Below are positions 20,204 through 29,035 of a stretch of 37,623 nt of DNA, piece by piece (the stretch's first letter is position 1; every line of letters starts with the position of its first letter). The notes under the pieces are model-generated. The model made no database searches. It worked only from the letters and a program-made list of their open reading frames with translations, and was not told where the DNA came from. The DNA is from Arenibacter troitsensis (GTDB lineage Bacteria; Bacteroidota; Bacteroidia; Flavobacteriales; Flavobacteriaceae): contig NZ_FXAO01000005.1 in the NCBI RefSeq assembly GCF_900177645.1, positions 19,274-56,896 of the forward strand. The letters are read 5' to 3'. Position numbers and translations under genes: made by a program.

Positions 20204-21367
20204 TTATTTTAAAATTTTTCTGGCAATAACCACTTTCTGTATCTCAGTGGTACCTTCCCCAATAGTACACAACTTGGAATCCCTATAGAATTTCTCTACG
20301 GGGAAATCCTTGGTAAATCCGTATCCACCGTGTATCTGCACTGCCTCATTAGCTACTTTTACACATACCTCAGAAGCATACATTTTGGCCATAGCCCCCA
20401 ATTTGGTAACATTACGACCTTCGTTTTTCATGAAAGCCGCTTTGTGCAAAAGCAATTCCGAGGCTTCAATTTCAGTGGCCATGTCCGCAAGTTTAAAGGA
20501 AATACCTTGAAATTGGCTGATCGGCTTTCCAAACTGCACCCGCTCCTTGGAATATTTCAGGGCGGCTTCGTAAGCACCTTTGGATATTCCCAAGGACAAA
20601 GCTCCAATGGATATTCTTCCACCGTCCAAAATCTTCATGGATTGCACAAATCCTTCACCTACACCCCCCAATCTATTGGAATCCGGAATCTTGCAATTAT
20701 CAAATACCAATTCAGCGGTTTCACTAGCCCTCATTCCGAGCTTGTTTTCTTTTTTTCCACTGCTAAAGCCAGGTGTGCCCTTTTCCACTACAAAGGCGGT
20801 CATGCCATGACTATCCCCTTTCTCACCAGTTCTTACCACTACTACTGCAATATCTCCACTCTTACCGTGGGTAATAAAATTCTTGGCTCCGTTCAATATC
20901 CAGGAGTCGCCTTCCTTGACGGCAGTAGTACTCATACCTGCGGCATCGGAGCCGGTATTGTGCTCCGTAAGGCCCCAGGCCCCAATCCATTCGGCAGAAG
21001 CCAATTTTGGAATCCATTTTTTCTTTTGTGCCTCATTGCCAAAACTAAGAATATGATTGGTACACAAGGAATTATGCGCTGCTACCGATAATCCTATGGA
21101 AGGATCTACTTTGGAAATCTCCTCAATGATAGCAACATATTCATGATAACCCAAGCCGGAACCACCCAGCTCCACAGGGACCAAAACCCCCATAAAACCC
21201 ATTTCCCCGGCCCTCTTAAAAACCTCAACAGGAAATGTTTGGGCCTCATCCCAATCCATTACATAAGGCCTAATATATTGTTCAGCAAACTCCTTGGCAG
21301 AGGCAGCCACCATTTGTTGAGTTTCAGAGTAATCAAAACTCATTGTTGAAGGGGTATCAATAACCAT
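20204..21367 (-). CDS. Acyl-CoA dehydrogenase (short-chain/butyryl type)
   Basis: 387 aa from the ATG at 21367. The ATG at 21343 (MSFDYSETQQ) is an equally plausible start. It is an FAD-dependent enzyme that oxidises acyl-CoA to enoyl-CoA and passes electrons to ETF. All three ACAD segments are visible: the N-terminal helical domain, the middle beta domain with GAWGLTEHNTGSDA and NGAKNFITHG, and the C-terminal helical domain with RVQFGKPISQFQG and QIHGGYGFTKDFPVEKFYRD. The catalytic Glu is in IGEGTTEIQ (about residue 371), the position used by short- and medium-chain enzymes. It begins 14 nt after the stop of the upstream helix-hairpin-helix gene, so cotranscription is likely. Exact chain length is not determined. 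Confidence 0.93.
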   Translation of the reverse strand: MVIDTPSTMSFDYSETQQMVAASAKEFAEQYIRPYVMDWDEAQTFPVEVFKRAGEMGFMGVLVPVELGGSGLGYHEYVAIIEEISKVDPSIGLSVAAHNSLCTNHILSFGNEAQKKKWIPKLASAEWIGAWGLTEHNTGSDAAGMSTTAVKEGDSWILNGAKNFITHGKSGDIAVVVVRTGEKGDSHGMTAFVVEKGTPGFSSGKKENKLGMRASETAELVFDNCKIPDSNRLGGVGEGFVQSMKILDGGRISIGALSLGISKGAYEAALKYSKERVQFGKPISQFQGISFKLADMATEIEASELLLHKAAFMKNEGRNVTKLGAMAKMYASEVCVKVANEAVQIHGGYGFTKDFPVEKFYRDSKLCTIGEGTTEIQKVVIARKILK

Positions 21368-21381
21368 TATTCGCAATTTTT

Positions 21382-22293
21382 TTATAATTGCAAATATAAC
21401 TTAATTATATCTAATCTATCCGAAGGGAAATCTTCGATTTCCATTAAATCGTCAAATGTAGCAATGCCCCCGTTCGCTTCCCTGAAAGCCACAATACGCG
21501 CTGCCACTTCATATTTTATGTAAACAAGTTTTGAGATATCCCTTGGTGTAGCTTGGTTAATATTGATTTTTGATATAGGCGGACTATTCAATATCCTGTA
21601 GTCTTTAAGAACTTTTGCAACCACCTCCGGCTCCAGGCCATAAACGTGCCCTAATTGCTCCTCAACCAAAAAACCTCCCAAGCGATCCCTAAATTTCACA
21701 ATGCGCTGGGACAGCTTTTCCCCAATTCCATTCACGGACTTTAATTCTTCTGCGGTAGCAGTATTAAGATCCTTGACTTTACCAGGTTTAATGGAATTGT
21801 AACCCGACACGGATTCCGATCCCATTGAAGAGTGGGACACATCGCTAACGAACGCCTCCTTACTTCCTTTTTGAGTCCATTCGGGAAACTTAAAATAGGG
21901 CTGTAAACGTTCCAATAGGGAATCGGATATCAATGTTACTTTCTGAAATTGCTCCCCAGAATTTACAAACTGGTTTTTAGCCCTAAATACATGTAAACGG
22001 TCTATTTCCTCTGTAGACATACCCAAAACGTAACCTTTGTAATCTGTTATAAAATTAGGATTAAATGGATATACAGCGATGGAATCCTTCTCTTGGTTGC
22101 GACTTCTTAGTTCATCGATTTTTACCTGGTATTCCCCATCCTCCAAAAAGGAATTGACCTTTTCCGTCGCAGGGTAGGATTTAACGACAAAATATACGAT
22201 TTGGAAAATAACTATAAGAAACAATAAAAAGAAAATCCCACTTCGCTCCTGTTTATTGAACTTAAAGTGGGATTTAAACGATTTTCTGTTCAC
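21382..22293 (-). CDS. Membrane-anchored helix-hairpin-helix (ComEA-like) protein
   Basis: 303 aa from a GTG at 22293; in-frame stops just upstream exclude an earlier start. One membrane segment lies at about 18-38 (GIFFLLFLIVIFQIVYFVV). The remainder should face the periplasm. Helix-hairpin-helix motifs are visible near 88-117 (weak), 176-208 (LNTATAEELKSVNGIGEKLS) and 243-288 (ININQATPRDISKLV). This resembles ComEA, which binds incoming DNA, but proteins of this type in Flavobacteriaceae have no proven role in transformation. The first codons carry a terminator-like hairpin that is duplicated downstream of the symporter gene. A TAAGTTTG box at 22298-22305 would give a nearly leaderless transcript. 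Confidence 0.8.
   Translation of the reverse strand: MNRKSFKSHFKFNKQERSGIFFLLFLIVIFQIVYFVVKSYPATEKVNSFLEDGEYQVKIDELRSRNQEKDSIAVYPFNPNFITDYKGYVLGMSTEEIDRLHVFRAKNQFVNSGEQFQKVTLISDSLLERLQPYFKFPEWTQKGSKEAFVSDVSHSSMGSESVSGYNSIKPGKVKDLNTATAEELKSVNGIGEKLSQRIVKFRDRLGGFLVEEQLGHVYGLEPEVVAKVLKDYRILNSPPISKININQATPRDISKLVYIKYEVAARIVAFREANGGIATFDDLMEIEDFPSDRLDIIKLYLQL
22223..22274 (-). repeat. Terminator-like sequence, copy A, inside the start of the helix-hairpin-helix gene
   Basis: Copy A matches copy B (22476-22527) at 42 of 52 positions without gaps. Here the stem is perfect over 11 bp (22265-22275 with 22233-22243) with a 21-nt loop, followed on the minus strand by TTTTCTTTTTA. It covers about codons 7-24. 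Confidence 0.8.
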
Positions 22294-22475
22294 GAGTCAA
22301 ACTTAATATCTTAAAAGCACTTTTCATTTTCACAGTATAAGACCTAAAGACCATTACTACTTACTGCTACTAAGGCATCGCTATAAAAGCGGCTAAATTC
22401 AAAATGTCAACCTCCCCCAATACCGGGCTAGTTATTAGCTAAATATAGTAAAATAAGACCGTATTACTTAACTGT

Positions 22476-22527
22476 ATTAAAAAGAAAATCCCACCTCATT
22501 CCTGTTTACGGAATTAAAGATGGGATT
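22476..22527 (-). terminator. Symporter terminator, copy B of the repeated hairpin
   Basis: A 7-bp outer stem AATCCCA/TGGGATT (22521-22527 with 22487-22493) with an inner ATTCC/GGAAT pairing is followed on the minus strand by TTTTCTTTTTA. It lies 25 nt after the symporter stop and is 81% identical to copy A. Confidence 0.75.
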
Positions 22528-22552
22528 AATACTTTTTATACTAGGCTTTTAA

Positions 22553-24619
22553 TTATGCCTTTCCCTTTTTTTTGTAAAGCATATTTGCCTTGAGTTTTAC
22601 CAAATAGTCGTCAAGATCCCTTTTCACCTCACCGGACATCAGATAGAGTCCGATGATGTTTGGAAAGGACATGGCCAAAATCATCATATCCGAAAAATCC
22701 AATACTGCCCCTAAACTTACAGAAGCACCTACCACCACAAAAACAAGGAACAACATCTTATACACAAACTCAACTTTTTTGCTTTTCCCAAAAAGATAGG
22801 TCCAAGCCCTCATCCCATAATAGGACCAGGAAATCATGGTTGAAAATGCAAACAGAAATACCGCTAAGGCCAATACATATGGAAACCATGAAAGTACACT
22901 ACCAAAGGCATCCGAGGTTAATTGGGCGCCTGCCATACCCTCCACTTCGTGCATTCCAGTAAATATTAAAACCAAGGCGGTTAAAGTACATACCACGACG
23001 GTATCTATAAATGGCTCCATGAGCGCCACAAAACCTTCTGAAGGCGGATGGTTTGTCTTCGCCGTACTATGTGCTATTGCCGCTGAACCAACCCCGGCCT
23101 CGTTGGAGAATGCGGCCCGCTGAAAACCAACGATCAAAACTCCTATAACACCTCCTTTGAGCGCACTTGGACTAAAAGCCCCATCCACTATGGCCGCAAA
23201 TGCAGGGCCAATATTTTCTATATTGATGATGATTACCGTTAAGGCAGCCAGAATATAAATAGAAGCCATAATTGGCACTACCCTTCCGGTTACATTGGCA
23301 ATACTATTAATTCCACCAATAATTACCACTCCTACAAGAATTGCCGTAATTACTCCAAACCAAAACCCATTGCCCTGTAATGCAGGGAATTGCCCGGAAA
23401 GCTGTTCAAAAGATTGATTGGCCTGAAACATATTTCCCCCTCCAAAGGAAGCCCCCACCGCTAATACGGCAAACAGGCCGGCAAGCGCCTTACCTAAACC
23501 TTTTAGATTCCTTTTCTCCAGACCATAGCGCAAATAGTTCATTGGACCTCCAAAAACACGGCCATCAGGAAGTATATTACGGTATTTAACCCCTAAGGTA
23601 CACTCCACAAATTTGGAAGACATTCCCAAAAGACCGCAGACAATCATCCAAAAAGTTGCACCAGCACCTCCTAGGGAAACGGCCACCCCTACCCCAGCAA
23701 TATTACCAAGTCCCACCGTACCGGAAACGGCAGTCGCCAAGGCTTGAAAATGTGTTACCTGTCCCGGGGCATCCGGATCGTCATATTTACCTTTGGCCAA
23801 ATCAATGGAATGTCTAAACCCCCTAAAATTGATAAAGCCCATTCTCAACGTAAAGAAAATAGCTCCTATTACCAACCAAATTACGATAAATGGAATAGCC
23901 TTTTGCTGTGGATCACCATTGGGATGGGTTATAACAACTGGCTCATCATATTTCACCTCTGCCAAAAAATGAGCTCCTTGTTCAATTACATGTTCCGTAT
24001 TCTCCGAATTGTATATCACCCCTCCTTCCTTGGCCAAATATTTTAATTGACCACTGACGGGTGTAGTTATTGTTTCGGTAGTACCATTACTTTTGGAGAT
24101 AATTGCAATATCATCCCCTTTTTTTACTTTTTGACCTTCAGGCTTCAACCACTGCTTTAAAATAAACTTATCCTTAGTATCAGGTGACCAACCTGGGATT
24201 CCAATACGTTTCACATCCGCATATACCACGGGATCATAAATACCAATGGCGGCAAAAGGATCCCAAAACAGTACGGACCCCAATGCACTAACTGCAGGTG
24301 TCATAACTCCATTAAAAAATTCAGTAATTGCCTCGGTAGGTACTTTGTAGACCTTGGTAACCTGCAACCCCTTGGCATCGGTAATGGTTACGGTATAAGG
24401 AAGGCCCTCTATAAGATTTGTGGCTTGATTAGCTGATAGCGGGGTGTTTTGATTACTCCATTTATACTGATAAGGTGGGGTACCACCGTCAACCTCCAAT
24501 TTTACAACACCATCATTAATGTTGTTCGAAGGATTGTAAATAGATTCCTTTACAATAAGTTCTTGGGAAAACATTACACACGTAAACAGTAAAAAAATGG
24601 ATGATATATATTTCTTCAT
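22553..24619 (-). CDS. Sodium:alanine symporter (AGCS family) with N-terminal extracytoplasmic extension
   Basis: 688 aa, against about 450-550 for ordinary AGCS proteins. Residues 1-18 look like a signal peptide. Residues about 25-92 form a SprB-like beta repeat ([18 protein letters not shown], then [10 protein letters not shown]). A hydrophobic stretch at 97-122 follows. Residues about 148-222 look like a biotinyl/lipoyl-like barrel ([20 protein letters not shown], then [12 protein letters not shown]). The transporter core begins near 242 and contains the family signature [19 protein letters not shown] (301-319) and a [10 protein letters not shown] motif. The core would import alanine or glycine with Na+. 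The role of the extension is unknown. It has its own terminator; a TATATTTG at 24695-24702 may be its -7 box, but the -33 spacing is poor. Confidence 0.88.
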   Translation of the reverse strand: MKKYISSIFLLFTCVMFSQELIVKESIYNPSNNINDGVVKLEVDGGTPPYQYKWSNQNTPLSANQATNLIEGLPYTVTITDAKGLQVTKVYKVPTEAITEFFNGVMTPAVSALGSVLFWDPFAAIGIYDPVVYADVKRIGIPGWSPDTKDKFILKQWLKPEGQKVKKGDDIAIISKSNGTTETITTPVSGQLKYLAKEGGVIYNSENTEHVIEQGAHFLAEVKYDEPVVITHPNGDPQQKAIPFIVIWLVIGAIFFTLRMGFINFRGFRHSIDLAKGKYDDPDAPGQVTHFQALATAVSGTVGLGNIAGVGVAVSLGGAGATFWMIVCGLLGMSSKFVECTLGVKYRNILPDGRVFGGPMNYLRYGLEKRNLKGLGKALAGLFAVLAVGASFGGGNMFQANQSFEQLSGQFPALQGNGFWFGVITAILVGVVIIGGINSIANVTGRVVPIMASIYILAALTVIIINIENIGPAFAAIVDGAFSPSALKGGVIGVLIVGFQRAAFSNEAGVGSAAIAHSTAKTNHPPSEGFVALMEPFIDTVVVCTLTALVLIFTGMHEVEGMAGAQLTSDAFGSVLSWFPYVLALAVFLFAFSTMISWSYYGMRAWTYLFGKSKKVEFVYKMLFLVFVVVGASVSLGAVLDFSDMMILAMSFPNIIGLYLMSGEVKRDLDDYLVKLKANMLYKKKGKA

Positions 24620-24715
24620 AAGTAGCTTGAAAAGTTAATTTTGTTGGTTTAGCTTTAAATATCCCGGCAATATCCTAAAAATAATGCTTGGAATCAAATA
24701 TAATTGTTTCTATAC

Positions 24716-25723
24716 TCAATCTATATGGAACATTTCATTTAATTTTTTTATTTGTTCCGGTCTCCCCAATACAATAACTTTCCCCTGAGGTTGCAATTTT
24801 AAATCGGCCTCTGGGTTAATTATATAATTGCCATTGGGCTCAATATATCCAATTATGGTACAGCCCGTCTTCCTTCTCAAATCCAGATCGCGCAAAGAAT
24901 GCTTGTCTATCTTGGTCATAAAACTTTCTATGGTGACCTCTTCCAAATTGGTAGTATTTTTCCCATCCGTTGATAGTTTGTCCATAAAGGTAATTAGGTC
25001 CGGTATTACCACTAAGGAGGCCATATGATCCCCTCCTATTTTATCGGGCATAATTACCTTGTCCGCCCCGGCTAACCTTAACTTTTTTTGGGAAGTTATT
25101 TGGGAAGCCCTACTAATAATAAATAAATTTTTGTTCAATTGCCTGGCGGAGAGTACCACAAATAGGTTGGCAGCATCATCGGGCATGGCCGTAATCAGGT
25201 ATTGGGCCCTTTCTATCCCAGCTTCTATCAAAGTATCATCCTCATTGGCATCACCTTCAACAAAAAGGATCTCGTCTTCAAACTTCTCTATGACTTCCCT
25301 ATTTTTTTCAATAACCACAAAGGGCCGGTTATAAGCCTTTAACCTTTCCGCAGCCTGATTTCCATTTCTGCCAAAACCACAAATAACTACATGTTTGCTT
25401 AAACTGTTGATTTTATTTTTCACCTTTTTTTTCTTTAGAAGTTGAAGCGCATTTCGACTTAGGATGTATTCGGTTATTACTGAAATTGCGAACGCAAATA
25501 TAAATACACTTGTTACAATTAAAACGACTGTAAATATTTTTGCCTCGGCATCCAACGGACGTACCTCAGAAAAACCAACGGTTGTAACCGTAATAATGGT
25601 CATATAAAAGGCGTCTATCCAGGTATAGTCCGATAGGTACCTATACCCCAATACCCCGAACAACAGGACCATGACCAATAAAGCCAACGCCAAATACATT
25701 CGGGAGCGAAAAAGTCTTATCAT
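24716..25723 (-). CDS. Two-transmembrane potassium channel with RCK (TrkA-N/TrkA-C) domains
   Basis: 335 aa. TM1 lies at about 10-29 and TM2 at 62-86. Between them the pore helix leads to a selectivity filter TTVGFSE (47-53) in place of the usual TVGYGD. The cytoplasmic TrkA-N domain begins at 110 with the nucleotide-binding HVVICGFGRNG and is followed by a TrkA-C domain near 255-330. The architecture is that of MthK-like channels, gated by ligand binding to the RCK ring. The gene starts 2 bp after the pspC-like gene ends, so the two are cotranscribed and probably translationally coupled. Confidence 0.9.
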   Translation of the reverse strand: MIRLFRSRMYLALALLVMVLLFGVLGYRYLSDYTWIDAFYMTIITVTTVGFSEVRPLDAEAKIFTVVLIVTSVFIFAFAISVITEYILSRNALQLLKKKKVKNKINSLSKHVVICGFGRNGNQAAERLKAYNRPFVVIEKNREVIEKFEDEILFVEGDANEDDTLIEAGIERAQYLITAMPDDAANLFVVLSARQLNKNLFIISRASQITSQKKLRLAGADKVIMPDKIGGDHMASLVVIPDLITFMDKLSTDGKNTTNLEEVTIESFMTKIDKHSLRDLDLRRKTGCTIIGYIEPNGNYIINPEADLKLQPQGKVIVLGRPEQIKKLNEMFHID

Positions 25724-25725
25724 AC

Positions 25726-25953
25726 TTAAAGATCAAAAACAGAGGTTCTTTTGGTGTATAGCAAGTCCTTTATCCTTAGCCAAAAAGCCATAAACAAATA
25801 AAGGGCAAATCCAAAGCCCAAGGTAACGAAGGTAAGATATATAAAGGAGGTACGAACTACTCTGGTACGTATGCCCAAACGCTCCGCTATTCGTCTACAA
25901 ACCTCAAATCCTCTTTTCTGAAAATAATACAGTACCGTATAAAAAATGTTCAT
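25726..25953 (-). CDS. Small PspC-domain membrane protein
   Basis: 75 aa. The pattern FEVCRRIAERLGIRTRVVRTSFIYL followed by a hydrophobic segment (about 38-58) is a PspC domain, as found in envelope-stress proteins, but without the usual extra domains (break the motif as FEVCRRIAERLG, then IRTRVVRTSF). It lies 9 bp after the DUF2851 gene and 2 bp before the K+ channel gene. Its role here is unknown; the tight linkage suggests a shared membrane function or simply a housekeeping operon. Confidence 0.8.
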   Translation of the reverse strand: MNIFYTVLYYFQKRGFEVCRRIAERLGIRTRVVRTSFIYLTFVTLGFGFALYLFMAFWLRIKDLLYTKRTSVFDL

Positions 25954-25962
25954 GCCTTAAAA

Positions 25963-27246
25963 TTAGGATTTTCTATTTAATAATTGATGGCCCACCGCAC
26001 ATTGCAAACATTTATTTTTTGTACAGTATTCATTGTACAACTGTATAACGGCCTGACTTTCCTTGGCCGAGGGCAATTGTAATTTGAGCGACTTAAACCT
26101 AGAAATAACTGTATTGCTTTCTGATGCAATACCAGAAATAATATCTATTATCTCGTCTGGCACATCTCTTCCCATATGCTTCGCATAACTCAATTTTACA
26201 GGAAGAATCGTATTGACGATCAACAGATCCACAAACTTCTTGCTAAGTTTTTTGACATTTTTTTTGGAGACTTTTCCAAAAGTATAATGGTTGTCCCAAT
26301 ACCCACTTGCAGAAACGTTAAAAACCGAGTAAATTTCCTCGACACTTTTGGCATTGATAACCCTACTAAATAAGTTTTGGTGCAACACATACAAATTGGC
26401 CAACTGGGAAAGTCTAATCGTAGGGAAATTGGATGGGCGTAGTTTAAAAAACTCGGGCTTCTGATGCGGTGGGTCCAAAAAAAGGTATTTGGCTTTTAAA
26501 AAAGAAAATTCCTTTTTTAAACTAGCGTAGTAATTATCTCCAACAATATCATCTTCCAAGAATCGGGCAAAGCCATAGAACAAACTTTCCAATGGAAGTA
26601 TGTTGTCCTGTATTTTGCGCACTACCTGGAAAGGAAGTCGATTGGCAATTTCAAAAAAGGGCTCACCATTAATTTTAAGTCCAAAATTTTTAAAAAGCAA
26701 TACAAAAAAAACGCGTTCCCAATCGTTATTGAAGGTCTTTAAAAGCTGTACCACCAATTTCGTTTTTCTTTCCAAACGTTCAAAATAGAGCACCTCCAAC
26801 CAATTTTGTAATACAAAGTCAGAAGTATCACCAATTCCATTTCCACAATTAATAAATAATGACTCTTTGTGAAAGAACAATTTGTGATACTCCTTTAGGA
26901 GACCGGATGAGATATAATCCTTAAGTACCAATGTGGGAATAACCGTATTATCGCTCCTAAAGACGTCACAATCGTCCTCCCAAACTACATGAAGTATTAC
27001 GTTTTGGTAATTGGGGTCTGTTTCATGATGGTGCGCGTACCAATCGGAAGACTTAATATGCATCTCCACCGTGCCGGCCCACAGTTGTTCATCTATTTGA
27101 ATCTTGGCGTTTAAAAAATCCGGCCCGGATAAAAGATTATGGGATCCTACATCCAATATCTGAATGGCTTCATTGTTGGAGCCTTTTAAATCCTCCAATT
27201 GAAGTTTTTTATACTTCCAAATAAAATGCAAAAGATCTTCCCGCAT
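25963..27246 (-). CDS. DUF2851 family protein
   Basis: 427 aa, soluble, without signal peptide. The N-terminus MREDLLHFIWKYKKL, the segment LSGPDFLNAKIQID, and the GTVEMHIKSSDWYAHHHETD segment with clustered His/Asp are typical of DUF2851, a family widespread in Bacteroidetes with no established function. The conserved acidic and histidine residues near the N-terminus hint at a metal-dependent enzyme, which is only a guess. It is first in a three-gene operon with the PspC-like protein and the K+ channel. A TACATTGG at 27250-27257 with a TTG 20 bp upstream may be its promoter and would give a leaderless transcript. Confidence 0.88.
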   Translation of the reverse strand: MREDLLHFIWKYKKLQLEDLKGSNNEAIQILDVGSHNLLSGPDFLNAKIQIDEQLWAGTVEMHIKSSDWYAHHHETDPNYQNVILHVVWEDDCDVFRSDNTVIPTLVLKDYISSGLLKEYHKLFFHKESLFINCGNGIGDTSDFVLQNWLEVLYFERLERKTKLVVQLLKTFNNDWERVFFVLLFKNFGLKINGEPFFEIANRLPFQVVRKIQDNILPLESLFYGFARFLEDDIVGDNYYASLKKEFSFLKAKYLFLDPPHQKPEFFKLRPSNFPTIRLSQLANLYVLHQNLFSRVINAKSVEEIYSVFNVSASGYWDNHYTFGKVSKKNVKKLSKKFVDLLIVNTILPVKLSYAKHMGRDVPDEIIDIISGIASESNTVISRFKSLKLQLPSAKESQAVIQLYNEYCTKNKCLQCAVGHQLLNRKS

Positions 27247-27354
27247 AATCCAATGTAAAGAAAAAACCCATACTCCACAAGGTTGCGTTAAAGTTAGATA
27301 CTTTCTGCCAAGAAGTACGTTAGACCTTAATTGCCAGGCCTACCCTTAAAAATG

Positions 27355-27666
27355 TTATTCCGCTACTTCACCTTCCCAGTTCATAAACCCGCCTACCAAA
27401 TTGTAAGCGTTCTCAAAACCCAACTTGTTCATAATGGCACATGCCTGGCCACTGCGTTGTCCGGACCTACAATAAACGTAATAGTTCTTACTCTTATCCA
27501 ACTTTTCCAGTTCGGCAACAAACTCTTGCCCCAAATAAATATCTATATTGGTTGCATTTGGTATATAACCTTCCTCAACCTCTTCCGGAGTCCTAACATC
27601 CAACAAGAAGGCATTCTCGTCGTTTTCAAATTGTTCACTCCACTCCTCTTGTGATAAATCTGCCAT
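27355..27666 (-). CDS. Single-domain rhodanese-like sulfurtransferase
   Basis: 103 aa, one rhodanese domain, without signal peptide. FLLDVRTPEEVEEGYIPNA is the first conserved block, and the active-site loop CRSGQRSG starts at the catalytic C66. Such proteins carry persulfide sulfur for transfer reactions in the cytoplasm; the partner is unknown. It is transcribed alone, divergent from the MarR gene. I see no clear terminator in the 108 bp downstream. Confidence 0.93.
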   Translation of the reverse strand: MADLSQEEWSEQFENDENAFLLDVRTPEEVEEGYIPNATNIDIYLGQEFVAELEKLDKSKNYYVYCRSGQRSGQACAIMNKLGFENAYNLVGGFMNWEGEVAE

Positions 27667-27729
27667 TTTTGTTATTCTTTAATCCCCAAAAATAATGCTT
27701 TTAAAAAAAATCATCCAATATTTAAAGCA

Positions 27730-27760
27730 CAAATATATAAGGAAGCCAGTCGCAAGACAA
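27730..27760 (-). promoter_or_regulatory. Promoter of the rhodanese gene
   Basis: On the minus strand TTG (27758-27760), 20 bp, then TATATTTG (27730-27737). The predicted leader is about 58 nt. Confidence 0.55.
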
Positions 27761-27847
27761 AGTATCCCAATGTACCCTTATAAACAAGCATGTCACTATT
27801 TAACAAATTTTTATCACCAGCAATGCTGGAGATCTTAATTAAACCCT

Positions 27848-27872
27848 TACATTTGTATATACAATTGTTGTA
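27848..27872 (+). promoter_or_regulatory. MarR promoter with overlapping operator-like dyad
   Basis: TACATTTG at 27848-27855 fits the -7 box; no good TTG is present upstream (a CTG is). The 13-bp dyad TACAA-TTG-TTGTA at 27860-27872 lies at the expected transcript start and just before the marR ATG at 27878, as for an autoregulatory MarR operator. Confidence 0.5.
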
Positions 27873-27877
27873 ACGAC

Positions 27878-28324
27878 ATGAATGTAGAAAAAATTATTAA
27901 AACCGAGAAACAAATCCCTATAACAAGTAGGACCATTATCCATTTAAGTCTTGTTGAAGCCAAGATCAATGAAATGATGACAGCTGCACTTAAACCCCAT
28001 GGTGTATCCTTGCAACAGTTTAATGTTTTACGAATTCTTAGAGGCCAAAAAGGCAAACCCGCCAATCTTTCTACCTTGAATGAAAGAATGGTGACCAAGA
28101 TGAGCAATACCACTAGACTAGTAGACAAGTTGATACTTAAGGGATATGTAGATCGTATGGTATGCCCAAGTAACCGCAGAAAAGTAGAAATAAATATAAC
28201 TTCCAAGGGTGAAAGCGCACTAGCCTTAATGGATGTAGCCCTGAAAGAAACCGAGGAAAAACTGTTGCAAAACTTTTCCATGGAGGATTTAAGATCCATA
28301 AATGAATTACTGGATAAATTTTAA
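27878..28324 (+). CDS. MarR family transcriptional regulator
   Basis: 148 aa. The winged helix-turn-helix spans about 45-112, with NVLRILRGQ, the recognition helix region MVTKMSNTTRLVDKLILKGYV and the wing CPSNRRKVEINITSKG (recognition motif read as MVTKMSNTTRLVDKL). Flanking helices form the dimer interface. It is the first gene of an operon with a nitroreductase and a YceI-like gene (gaps of 40 and 38 bp). A likely role is repression of this operon, released by an oxidant or aromatic ligand. A dyad at the promoter supports autoregulation, but ligand and operator are inferred. Confidence 0.9.
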   Translation: MNVEKIIKTEKQIPITSRTIIHLSLVEAKINEMMTAALKPHGVSLQQFNVLRILRGQKGKPANLSTLNERMVTKMSNTTRLVDKLILKGYVDRMVCPSNRRKVEINITSKGESALALMDVALKETEEKLLQNFSMEDLRSINELLDKF

Positions 28325-28364
28325 GAAAATAAAAACAAGTTCAAATAATTAATACCTTCAAAAA

Positions 28365-28997
28365 ATGAATTCATACATAGACAATTTAAAATGGCGCTAT
28401 GCCACCAAGAAGTTCGACACTTCCAAGAAAGTGTCCCAAAAAGATTTAGAAATTTTATTGGAAGCCACTTCCTTAAGTGCATCCTCTTATGGATTGCAAC
28501 CATATGAAATATTGGTTATAGAAGATGCTGCATTGAGAAACAAATTACAGCCAGCAGCTTGGGGGCAGTCGCAAATAACAGAGGCTTCCCACTTAATAGT
28601 TTTGGCCAACCAGTCTAATTTTGGCGAAGAATTGGTAGATGATTATCTGGAAAATGTAAGTGAAACACGTGGTATTCCATCCAATGATCTTCAAGGGTAC
28701 TCAGATTTTATGAAGTCAAAATTAATGCCGCTATCTGAATCGGCCAAAGCCACATGGACCGCTAGACAAACCTATATTGCATTGGGGAATTTATTGTCGG
28801 CCGCAGCCGATTTAAAAATAGACACCTGTCCTATGGAAGGTTTTGATAGTGCCCAATTCAACGAAATACTCGGTTTGTCCAAAAAAGGCCTCAACGCAGC
28901 GGTTCTAGTAGCCATTGGCTATAGGTCTCAGGAAGATCAAACACAACATTATAAAAAAGTTCGTAAAAACAAAGAAAGTCTAATTACTTTTATATAA
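28365..28997 (+). CDS. Nitroreductase family NAD(P)H-dependent oxidoreductase
   Basis: 210 aa, NfsB-like FMN flavoprotein. FMN-binding features include WRYATKKFD near 10-18, SSYGLQPYEILV near 40-52, and the C-terminal ALGYRS-type loop (here AIGYRSQEDQ) with KVRKNKES. Such enzymes reduce nitroaromatics, quinones or flavins with NAD(P)H; the substrate here is unknown. It lies between marR and the yceI-like gene, which suggests control by the MarR protein in response to reactive electrophiles or quinones. Confidence 0.92.
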   Translation: MNSYIDNLKWRYATKKFDTSKKVSQKDLEILLEATSLSASSYGLQPYEILVIEDAALRNKLQPAAWGQSQITEASHLIVLANQSNFGEELVDDYLENVSETRGIPSNDLQGYSDFMKSKLMPLSESAKATWTARQTYIALGNLLSAAADLKIDTCPMEGFDSAQFNEILGLSKKGLNAAVLVAIGYRSQEDQTQHYKKVRKNKESLITFI

Positions 28998-29035
28998 ACA
29001 GGAACATTAACAAACATTATCTTAAAATTGGAATT

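Noticed and set aside
20330..21091. 253-aa plus-strand frame
   Set aside because: Antisense to the acyl-CoA dehydrogenase gene, with no recognisable domain.
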